Source: Haliea sp.
GTDB taxonomy: Bacteria; Pseudomonadota; Gammaproteobacteria; Pseudomonadales; Halieaceae
Direction: 5' to 3'
Assembly: GCA_002862465.1 (NCBI GenBank)
Contig: PKDD01000141.1
Location: 1-46,610 of the forward strand
DNA: 46,610 nucleotides
Shown here: in pieces, positions 26,803-35,256 of the stretch
How positions within the stretch are numbered: the stretch's first letter is position 1
How the letters are laid out: every line of letters begins with the position of its first letter
Program-made: the position numbers and the translations under genes
Notes under the pieces: model-generated
Database searches by the model: none
What the model saw: only the letters and a program-made list of their open reading frames with translations
Told to the model about the DNA's origin: nothing

Positions 26803-26923
26803 CCTGCCTGACGAGAACGCAAGTATTTTCTAGTTCAGGTAGGCCTCAGGTCAGCCGGGATACGCTCTGTGGCATCCGCAAGTCATGTGGCATGACCGGT
26901 AAATCAGTGGCTGTCGATGCCAC
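26803..26923. other. Tandem hairpin region, possible structured RNA
   Basis: CCTGCCTGA (26803-26811) can pair with TCAGGTAGG (26835-26843), one G-T wobble. GTGGCATC (26869-26876) is the exact complement of GATGCCAC (26916-26923); between them GTCATG (26882-26887) pairs with CATGAC (26891-26896). GTGGC at 26907-26911 could instead pair with GCCAC at 26919-26923, giving mutually exclusive folds. No known RNA family is recognised. Confidence 0.35.
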
Positions 26924-26996
26924 CGACATGCAGAAAACCTACCACCAAGGCGAGCGAATAAGACTTGGCTGAATTCAAATGGGAGGTGGATAGGTA

Positions 26997-27031
26997 TAAG
27001 CTATATGCTGCTTTTAAGCTTCAAGCTATAG
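26997..27031. repeat. Short AAGCT-rich direct repeat
   Basis: AAGCTATA occurs at 26998-27005 and again at 27023-27030, with TTAAGCTTCAAGCT between. It resembles the AAGCTTCAAGCTGCAAG-type intergenic repeats of pseudomonads, but is too short to classify. Confidence 0.35.
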
Positions 27032-27085
27032 TGCGAGACTTCGTGCTCTTGACTCTCTTGCTACTAGCGTGGATCCGGTGACCCG

Positions 27086-27157
27086 GTGTTTAGCGTTTCG
27101 ATGCGTTTCAGGGTTTGAGTTCGGCAACTGGTAGAATGGAATATATGCGCTAAACAC
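27086..27157. repeat. 10-base inverted repeat upstream of the Nudix gene
   Basis: GTGTTTAGCG at 27086-27095 is the exact reverse complement of CGCTAAACAC at 27148-27157, 52 bases apart; CCGG next to each arm extends the symmetry after a two-base slip. It may be a paired operator or the stem of a leader RNA. Confidence 0.4.
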
Positions 27158-27272
27158 GCCGGCGCAGCTTGGTCGAACATTAAAAGTAGTCTGAGACACG
27201 CACGACTGCTTACATTTAAGACGTTTTTGGCCGGCGTTTGCGCTGTTTCTACCTAAATAACAAGGAAGACGA

Positions 27273-28010
27273 ATGAATTGCAATGAGCAGCGTGATTTCA
27301 CTTACGTATCCTCTAATGAGTTGCGCAGTAACACTCGTGCAGTGCGGCCCAAGGACGCAGCCACTCTGATTATTGTGCGTGGCGGGGGTAGGGAGCCACG
27401 CGTGTTGCTCGGCAAGCGTGCCGCAAGCCATAAGTTCATGCCGAATAAATTTGTCTTTCCCGGTGGTAAAGTGGACCCGGCAGATAGCCGGATTGTCCCG
27501 CCGCACGATTTGCATCCGCAGGTGATGGAACGTCTGCGGCGAGGCTGCTCTGAAGTGCGAGCGCGTGCGCTCGCATTAGCCGCAATTCGCGAGACCTATG
27601 AGGAGACAGGGCTACTAGTAGGCGAGTCCTATACGCCCACGCTGAAAACCCGCTCGCGACACTGGGCTGATTTTTTGCAGCATGATGTCAATCCGCGACT
27701 GGATGTCCTGCATCTTATTGCTCGGGCCATCACTCCGCCCTATCGTAACCGCAGATTTGATGCTCGCTTCTTTATGGTTGATGCGGAACATATCCAAGGG
27801 GAGATACATGAGCGACCAGAGGGTTCGGGAGAGTTATTAGATTTGCATTGGGTTGGGCTGTCTAAGGCGCAGGAAATGGATCAACTGCCGCATATCACAC
27901 GAGCAGTGCTGCAGGAACTGGAGCGGCGTTTACGTGAGGGTGCCGGGCCCAATGATCCAGGGCCATTCGTTCTTGTGCGACATGGCAAGTCGGTGACCGA
28001 GTCAATCTAA
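27273..28010 (+). CDS. Nudix hydrolase (NUDT19-like)
   Basis: 245 residues. The Nudix fold is marked by DAATLIIVRGGG near 28, FVFPGGKVD at 60-68 and the catalytic helix RETYEETGLL at 106-115 (REUxEExGU). The glycine and glutamate that normally open the Nudix box are displaced by an insertion (residues about 70-95), as in the larger NUDT19/RP2p-like members, which cleave CoA derivatives and other nucleoside diphosphate compounds. CAAGGAAGAC precedes the ATG. It is divergent from speA across the 810-base gap and convergent with the DUF4136 gene. The substrate is unproven. Confidence 0.83.
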   Translation: MNCNEQRDFTYVSSNELRSNTRAVRPKDAATLIIVRGGGREPRVLLGKRAASHKFMPNKFVFPGGKVDPADSRIVPPHDLHPQVMERLRRGCSEVRARALALAAIRETYEETGLLVGESYTPTLKTRSRHWADFLQHDVNPRLDVLHLIARAITPPYRNRRFDARFFMVDAEHIQGEIHERPEGSGELLDLHWVGLSKAQEMDQLPHITRAVLQELERRLREGAGPNDPGPFVLVRHGKSVTESI

Positions 28011-28034
28011 CATCATCTGCGAGACCCATTAATA

Positions 28035-28667
28035 TTAATCGGGCGGGAAGGTAGCAAAAATCGCGGTGGCGGCGGCGTTGTATTTACCTTGGTCTTCGCT
28101 GTGTTGGCCTTTGAGCCGCGATTGAGTAATACCACGCCATACCGATTTTTTTAACGCCGGGTCTATCAAATCCACGATGAAGGTGCCCTGAGTATAGTTC
28201 TGTACAGATACTTCTGTGCGGGTTGGGGCACAGCTCCAGCAGTTGTAGGCACTGTAGCGATTATAGCCGCCATAGTACCCACCGTATCCTCTGCCCATGC
28301 CCATGCCCATGCCCATTGTTGGAGTCTGATAGGAGCGCACGTCAGTTTTGTTTTGCGTGTCCAGCGTCCAACTGAGTAAAAGATCAGCATCGGACGTATC
28401 CGTCACCATCTCGAAGCCTCGGTTAGTCAGTGCATATGATAGCGCCTCGTCGATGCGGTCGCGCTGTATGTCGCTAAGCTGCATCGGGTTATCACCTATA
28501 ACCTCGCCAGAGTTTCGGTAAAAAGCGATTTTTTTCACTGTGCTAAAGTTATAATCGGCTTTGTAATCCACGGTTGGTTTTGGTGGACCGCTAGCGCAGG
28601 CGACTAATAAAATGCTGACTGATAGTGCGGTCATTGTTCGCAACAGTGTCTGAGAGAAATTGATCAT
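28035..28667 (-). CDS. DUF4136 lipoprotein
   Basis: 210 residues from ATG 28665-28667, chosen because GGAGA lies nine bases upstream; a longer reading lacks a site. Signal MINFSQTLLRTMTALSVSIL ends with the lipobox LVAC. The DUF4136 pattern is visible: VDYKADYNFSTVKKIAFY, a DRIDEALSYALTNRGFEMV helix, SDADLLLSW, and the end KYNAAATAIFATFPP. A low-complexity insert near 115-135 (repeated GM, then GYGGYYGGYN) is unusual. Envelope lipoprotein of unknown role; its stop lies in a 12-base palindrome (28028-28039). Confidence 0.8.
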   Translation of the reverse strand: MINFSQTLLRTMTALSVSILLVACASGPPKPTVDYKADYNFSTVKKIAFYRNSGEVIGDNPMQLSDIQRDRIDEALSYALTNRGFEMVTDTSDADLLLSWTLDTQNKTDVRSYQTPTMGMGMGMGRGYGGYYGGYNRYSAYNCWSCAPTRTEVSVQNYTQGTFIVDLIDPALKKSVWRGITQSRLKGQHSEDQGKYNAAATAIFATFPPD

Positions 28668-28767
28668 TAGAATCTCCATTAGGGAATGGAACGTATCGTT
28701 CCGGTCGCCTCTTTAGTGTAACCAATTCTCACGCGTTTGGGCATGAAGAGCCTTAATTTATGCTGCA

Positions 28768-29655
28768 CTATAGGATGCATATAAGTAAGCTTCTTTCTCC
28801 CTGCCGCAAGGCGGGGGCTGTCACCCGAGCATTGCGGTCATCCATCCAAAGGCGATATTGCTTCGGAAGGACGCGGACAAGCTGTGTTTCTAGTATTTTG
28901 ATGGGCATCAACAGCATGTGCAGGCGTGCAATTGCAGAAGTAGCGCTGTCTGGCGCGTTACTCTGGACACGTATCGCATGCATTAACGTGCCTGCGCCAC
29001 CCCCAGCGACTTCACTGAGTAACACCTCAAAGTCAAGATTGTGCGTCTGGTAATCGCCATTCAACCAGCGGCATATGTGTTGATTGATATGCCTTAAAGC
29101 GGTCACCGCCAACGCGTGGCTGACAGGAGGGTAACCTCCTAACGGCCTAGTGCTAAGCCAGAACGAACGGTATTCGTCGCTGGCCAAAGTCGCGTTGAAG
29201 ATCAGGGCGGGTAGTTGCTGTCGTTTATGGCGCCAGATTGCATTAAGGGAGCGCGATAGAATGCTGTGGTTCTCGCGCAGCAGGTTAATACACGCTGGCG
29301 CCAGCCGCAGATATTCCAGTTCTATTAGCAGTCGCTGCGATGGTTTTGCATATCGCCCGAGGCTGCTGCGATGCTTACCAACGGTGGTTTGCACAGCGCA
29401 CCGACTGAGACCTACTAGGTTGAGCGTGTCGAGAGTCTTCAAGGGAACATGCAGCTGTAAGTCGACAACGATCGGTGGCTTCGGAGGTGCGCCGGGGAAG
29501 GCAGCCGACGGGCCAGGAGCTGTCTCGCCAACGTGGGCTGCAAACGGTGTATCAAGCCCTAGCGGCTGACAACCGGATATCAAGATCAGAAGCGCACTGC
29601 ATAACAGTGGCCGGCTGCGCCATTGTTTGCTTCTAGCAATGCGCCGACGCAGCAT
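28768..29655 (-). CDS. DUF3080-family lipoprotein
   Basis: 295 residues from ATG 29653-29655, preceded by GGAGGG; a TTG 39 bases upstream is less likely. A basic N-terminus is followed by a hydrophobic stretch and lipobox LISGC (LLCSALLILISGC). DUF3080 landmarks are present: TLDTLNLVGLSRCAVQTTVG, SSLGRYAKPSQRLLIELEYL, a PACINLL segment, and LPALIFNATLASDEYRSFW. Members are gammaproteobacterial lipoproteins with no known function. It follows the glutathione transferase by 92 bases on the same strand. Confidence 0.75.
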   Translation of the reverse strand: MLRRRIARSKQWRSRPLLCSALLILISGCQPLGLDTPFAAHVGETAPGPSAAFPGAPPKPPIVVDLQLHVPLKTLDTLNLVGLSRCAVQTTVGKHRSSLGRYAKPSQRLLIELEYLRLAPACINLLRENHSILSRSLNAIWRHKRQQLPALIFNATLASDEYRSFWLSTRPLGGYPPVSHALAVTALRHINQHICRWLNGDYQTHNLDFEVLLSEVAGGGAGTLMHAIRVQSNAPDSATSAIARLHMLLMPIKILETQLVRVLPKQYRLWMDDRNARVTAPALRQGERSLLICIL

Positions 29656-29747
29656 ACATCGTGCCCTCCGAAGACCCTCTCCGTTATAGCGCAAAGGGCC
29701 GCGACATGCTGCATCATTTCAGGTCTATTGGCAGCGCGCCGCAGGCG

Positions 29748-30368
29748 TCAGGTTGTCCGTACAGTCGCGCGCTGGTGCCACGCTTGCAACTGTGGACAGG
29801 TATCGGGAATGGACTCTTTTATCCACGCAAGAAAATCGATCATTACCAGAAGGTCAATATCAGCAATGGTAAAGTTGTCACCTGCAAGCCACGTTGATGT
29901 GGCCAAATGCGCGTTCAGTTGCGGCAGAATGTGGTGGATCTGCATTAGGCCGCGTTCGGCCAGTTCAGGTATTTGGGGGGTATCTAACGGCCCTGGGAGC
30001 GCTCGATTGCGAAAATGTTTACCCCTATTGCGCAGCGCGCTGGCAATAGGGACCATCAGACCTTGAAAGAGCCTGTGGCACCAGCTTATGGCCTGAGCTC
30101 GCTCCAGTGGCGTGCTGCCCATCAGCGGTCGCTCGGGATGAAGTTCTTCTATATAAGAGAACATGCCAATCACTTCTGTTAGCAATGTGCCGTCGTCCAG
30201 TGTTAACGCTGGCAAGGTGCATGTTGGATTGATCTGCCGGTAACCATCGTCCAACTGCTCAGCTGTCATCATATCGATCTGCTGGGTGTCGATTTCAATG
30301 CCTTTGAGCTTGAGAAATAGGCTGAGGCGGCGCGGGTTGGGGGCGGGATCGTAGGTATAAAGTTTCAT
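29748..30368 (-). CDS. Glutathione S-transferase family protein
   Basis: 206 residues from ATG 30366-30368 (AAGG nine bases upstream). The N-terminal thioredoxin fold is MKLYTYDPAPNPRRLSLFLKLKGIEI, with NPTCTLPALTLDDGTLLTEVIGMFSYIEE carrying the conserved cis-proline and the glutathione-binding (normally E-S) site, here E-V. The C-terminal helical domain contains TWLAGDNFTIADIDLLVMIDF, the N-capping box motif. Length is normal. Typical role is conjugating or reducing electrophiles with glutathione. The replaced serine in the E-S pair is unusual and might alter glutathione binding. Confidence 0.85.
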   Translation of the reverse strand: MKLYTYDPAPNPRRLSLFLKLKGIEIDTQQIDMMTAEQLDDGYRQINPTCTLPALTLDDGTLLTEVIGMFSYIEELHPERPLMGSTPLERAQAISWCHRLFQGLMVPIASALRNRGKHFRNRALPGPLDTPQIPELAERGLMQIHHILPQLNAHLATSTWLAGDNFTIADIDLLVMIDFLAWIKESIPDTCPQLQAWHQRATVRTT

Positions 30369-30505
30369 TTTTGACCTTTTCTGATTCAGCGTAAGTAGCG
30401 GCAAGCCCAAATAGAGACCCCAGCAACAGCGGTGATAGTGTGTCGCGATTTTTAGTCTCGAACAATAGTTTTAATCATCACGTTTTATCGTCCCGTATAT
30501 TTGGC

Positions 30506-30511
30506 TATAAT
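30506..30511 (+). promoter_or_regulatory. -10 box of the cytochrome c5 promoter
   Basis: A perfect TATAAT at 30506-30511 lies about 29 bases before the GTG start. The -35 region (TTTTAT, 17 bases upstream) is poor, so an activator or extended contacts may be needed. Confidence 0.5.
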
Positions 30512-30539
30512 GCGCGCGACATGAACCGAGGAATGCGTT

Positions 30540-30968
30540 GTGATTAATCGTTTAGCTTTAAGTTTTTTAGCCGTCCTGCTGGCTACTAGCGCCGTTGCGC
30601 TAGAGTTGACTAATGCCCAGCGTGACGCCATTGTCGAACGGATCAAGCCAGTGGGCGAATCCTGTGTGGCGGGTGACATTACTTGTGCCGCTGCTCCCGC
30701 CACGGTGGTAAGTGCGGAACCACGCACGGGAGAAGACGTTTATAATGCAGCCTGCATGGCCTGCCATAGCACTGGTGCCGCAGGTGCTCCCAAATATGGT
30801 GACGCTGTGGCTTGGAGTGGTCGAATCGCTAAGGGCATGCCAGCTCTCTACGCAACCGGCGTTGGTGGTGTTCCTGGTACTGGCATGATTGCCAAAGGCG
30901 GGTGTATGAGTTGCTCTGATGATGAAGTTTATGCTGCTGTTGACTATATGGTCGCTGGTAGCCAGTAA
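30540..30968 (+). CDS. Cytochrome c5 family protein
   Basis: 142 residues starting at GTG 30540 with GAGGA upstream. MINRLALSFLAVLLATSAVA is a Sec signal peptide. The haem-binding motif C72-x2-C75-H76 (ACMACH) is followed by GKG-type region RIAKGMPALYATG with the axial methionine, and GGCMSC near 121 supplies the second cysteine pair typical of cytochrome c5. Residues C42 and C49 near the start of the domain are also seen in many c5 proteins. It is a periplasmic electron carrier that probably feeds terminal oxidases. Convergent with rep, 12 bases apart. Confidence 0.9.
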   Translation: MINRLALSFLAVLLATSAVALELTNAQRDAIVERIKPVGESCVAGDITCAAAPATVVSAEPRTGEDVYNAACMACHSTGAAGAPKYGDAVAWSGRIAKGMPALYATGVGGVPGTGMIAKGGCMSCSDDEVYAAVDYMVAGSQ

Positions 30969-30980
30969 AAAACTCTTTGC

Positions 30981-32978
<1,998 letters not shown>

Positions 32979-32982
32979 GCGG

Positions 32983-33399
32983 TTATCGGCTCCTGACTAC
33001 TTTTGCAACGGAACTGGCCGTGGCGGTGAGAAGTCCGTCGCTGTTGTAGAGCCGACCTTCTAAAAATGCTGTCTTGTAGCTACATTTGACAATTTTTCCT
33101 ACCGCCCGCAGGCACCCTGCTCGAGTGGGTTCCAAGTAAGTTGTGTTGATGTCGAGGGATGATAGCCCGCTTATATCTTCGCCTGATGCAAAGACAGCAT
33201 GACTCATGGCGGCGTCCAGCATAACAGTGATAAACCCGCCCTGCACCACGTCGATAGAATGGCAAAAGTCTGTACTGATCATGAATTCAAAGCTGCAGCT
33301 TCGTTCCTGCTGATCGACAGCCACAATTGTGCCGCCTAGCATCTCAACAAACCTGGGGCGGTGTGCATTGAGCCGTTCAATGACAGAAGACTGACTCAT
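32983..33399 (-). CDS. PaaI-family hotdog thioesterase
   Basis: 138 residues. The single hotdog domain is shown by IDVVQGGFITVMLDAAMSHAVF near 50-71 (PaaI-like, with VQGG instead of the common HGG) and LDINTTYLEPTRAG then VGKIVKCSYKTAFLEGRLYN. Such enzymes cleave acyl-CoA or aryl-CoA thioesters. GAGGAGA precedes the ATG. The gene sits between ppnP and rep on the same strand with gaps of 45 and 4 bases, so it is probably co-transcribed with them. Confidence 0.85.
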   Translation of the reverse strand: MSQSSVIERLNAHRPRFVEMLGGTIVAVDQQERSCSFEFMISTDFCHSIDVVQGGFITVMLDAAMSHAVFASGEDISGLSSLDINTTYLEPTRAGCLRAVGKIVKCSYKTAFLEGRLYNSDGLLTATASSVAKVVRSR

Positions 33400-33444
33400 G
33401 TCAGGGTATCTCCTCGTGAATACGCTGGCACTCCAGAAGCGATT

Positions 33445-33726
33445 TTATTCATACGTGCACAAATAGGCCGTCTCTGTTGCCACTTTGACGCGGAACGTTT
33501 CGTTAGCGTTGACGTTAAAGTGCTCTCCTGCTTTGTAGGTTGTCCAGTCCTCTGTGCCGGGTAGCATCACGGTCAGAGCACCGCTGATGACGGTCATGGT
33601 TTCTTTTTGAGTGGTGCCAAATTCGAACTCTCCAGCGGCCATTACGCCAACAGACGCCGGAAGTGTTGCGGTCTGAAAGGCGATGGAAGCGACCTTGCCG
33701 TCAAAGTATTGGTTAATATGAAACAT
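33445..33726 (-). CDS. ppnP: Pyrimidine/purine nucleoside phosphorylase
   Basis: 93 residues, matching the DUF1255/YaiE family for its full length: [12 protein letters not shown]-like opening, [51 protein letters not shown], and a C-terminal TAYLCTYE. The cupin-fold protein phosphorolyses several nucleosides to base and ribose 1-phosphate. TGAGGA precedes the ATG. It is the first gene of a leftward run with the PaaI thioesterase and rep. The 289-base gap upstream (33727-34015) is shared with the divergent thiolase gene; I see no convincing operator in it. Confidence 0.92.
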   Translation of the reverse strand: MFHINQYFDGKVASIAFQTATLPASVGVMAAGEFEFGTTQKETMTVISGALTVMLPGTEDWTTYKAGEHFNVNANETFRVKVATETAYLCTYE

Positions 33727-34015
33727 GGGATTCCTCAGGCTACTCTGTATAGAAAATACGGAAGATGATTCTCGATTTTTTTAACGGCAAAGTAAAAAGA
33801 AAAATGCCCTGCGCGCGAATTAAAAAGGAAAAAAGTCATTGCTCTGCGGCCGATTAGCACATACATGCGCTTTTTTAGTTCAATTGGTCGTACGCCTGCT
33901 CGAAATTCCGCGGTATGCCTTGAAGACAGGGGTTTATCAGGTATGTTTGCAGCCTCAAGGTCATTGGTGCGGAGGCTTTTGTCTGCGCCTAGAGAACGAA
34001 CACGCGAGGTTTTGC

Positions 34016-35218
34016 ATGAGTAACGACGCTTTCATCTACGATGCGATTCGTACCCCCCGGGGCAAGGGTAAGCCTGGCGGAGGCCTCTACGAAGTGAAGC
34101 CCATTGATCTGCTGACCAATTTGTTGGAGGAGATGAAGACGCGGCATGAACTGGATACCACTGCGGTTGAGGATGTAATTATAGCGACGGGTGAGCCAGT
34201 AAACGAGCAGGGGCAGAATATAGCCAAGACCGCCTTGGTCTACTCCAGTTGGGATGATGTGACAGTAGGCGCGCAGCTGCATCGCTATTGTGCGGGCGGC
34301 CTGGATGCCGTTAATACTATAGCGATGAAGATTATGTCTGGCATGGAGTCCATGGGTGCAGCGGGGGGCGTGGAGAGCATGTCGCGTCTCGGCATCGGTG
34401 CCAGTGGCGCTGCTGCTGGTGATGCCTGGGTGGCAATGAGCAGCTATGGCATTTCACAGGGGCTGGGCGCCGACTTGATGGCGGGCCTCGACGGCTTCGG
34501 CCGCGATGACGTGGACCGGTATGCGTGTCAGTCTCAATCGCGCGCCGCGCACGCCCGCGACCATGGCTATTTTGACAAATCATTGGTGCCTGTGAAAGAT
34601 CTAAATGGGGTGGTTGTGCTTGCGCATGACGAACTGATTCGTCCAACGACAACAGAGGGTCTGGCGAAGCTGAATCCCTCCTTCACCATGTTCAATGACT
34701 ATGGTCACGGAGACTTACTGAAATTTAAGTATCCTCAGATAGAGCGCGTTGAATGCATTCACACCCCGGGTAATTCTTCCGGTGTGGTCGACGGTGCGGC
34801 CCTTGTGCTGTTGGGTAATCGGCAGGCCGGAACTGATCAGGGACTGAAGCCGCGTGCACGCATAGTGGCGTGCGCCCTAACCGGAACCGAGCCTACCCTT
34901 ATGCTGGCTGGACCAGTTCCAGCGGCACAAAAAGCACTGCAACAGGCCAACATGTCAGTCGATGATATTGACCTATTTGAACTAAATGAGGCATTTGCCT
35001 CTGTGGTGTTGCGGTTTCAGCGGGAAATGGGCGTAGTGGATGACAAAATCAACGTCAACGGTGGGGCCATTGCAATGGGCCATCCTATCGGTGCCACCGG
35101 CGCCATAATTCTGGGAACCGTGCTGGATGAACTCGAGCGTCGCGACCTCACTACAGCGCTGGTAACGCTCTGCGCCGGTGGCGGTATTGGTATCGCCACG
35201 ATTATCGAGCGCGTTTGA
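34016..35218 (+). CDS. Acetyl-CoA acetyltransferase / 3-ketoacyl-CoA thiolase
   Basis: 400 residues from ATG 34016, which has GAGG eight bases upstream; the in-frame extension upstream has no family match. The catalytic C92 is in HRYCAGGLDAV, and GHPIGATGA and CAGGGIG near the C-terminus supply the His and second Cys. IRTPRGK near the start is typical of the FadA-like thiolases. It cleaves 3-ketoacyl-CoA (or condenses acetyl-CoA) in the cytoplasm. The partner multifunctional gene starts 38 bases after its stop, so they form a beta-oxidation operon. Confidence 0.92.
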   Translation: MSNDAFIYDAIRTPRGKGKPGGGLYEVKPIDLLTNLLEEMKTRHELDTTAVEDVIIATGEPVNEQGQNIAKTALVYSSWDDVTVGAQLHRYCAGGLDAVNTIAMKIMSGMESMGAAGGVESMSRLGIGASGAAAGDAWVAMSSYGISQGLGADLMAGLDGFGRDDVDRYACQSQSRAAHARDHGYFDKSLVPVKDLNGVVVLAHDELIRPTTTEGLAKLNPSFTMFNDYGHGDLLKFKYPQIERVECIHTPGNSSGVVDGAALVLLGNRQAGTDQGLKPRARIVACALTGTEPTLMLAGPVPAAQKALQQANMSVDDIDLFELNEAFASVVLRFQREMGVVDDKINVNGGAIAMGHPIGATGAIILGTVLDELERRDLTTALVTLCAGGGIGIATIIERV

Positions 35219-35256
35219 ATAGAGAGCGACCTCAGGCACATCGGAGTGAACAGCTA

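Larger units (their letters stand above)
26463..27272. other. Gene-poor 810-base gap with inverted repeats
   Basis: I find no convincing gene here. From left to right it holds the speA leader and promoter, a hairpin at 26803-26843 (9-base arms), a nested hairpin at 26869-26923 (8-base arms around a 6-base-arm hairpin), a small direct repeat at 26997-27031 and a 10-base inverted repeat at 27086-27095/27148-27157. Weak readings on both strands lack codon pattern and ribosome-binding sites. It is the divergent control region of speA and the Nudix gene and may encode a structured RNA. Confidence 0.6.

Noticed and set aside
27026-27301. Leftward reading frame of about 90 codons in the speA-Nudix gap
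   Set aside because: No family match, cysteine- and arginine-rich composition, no ribosome-binding site, and it overlaps the start of the Nudix gene.
28028-28039. 12-base AT palindrome ATTAATATTAAT between convergent Nudix and DUF4136 genes
   Set aside because: Overlaps the DUF4136 stop codon and lacks GC stem or T tract; not a convincing regulatory site or terminator.
33839-34015. In-frame extension upstream of the thiolase gene
   Set aside because: It has no thiolase similarity, and the ATG at 34016 has a good ribosome-binding site and starts exactly where the family starts.
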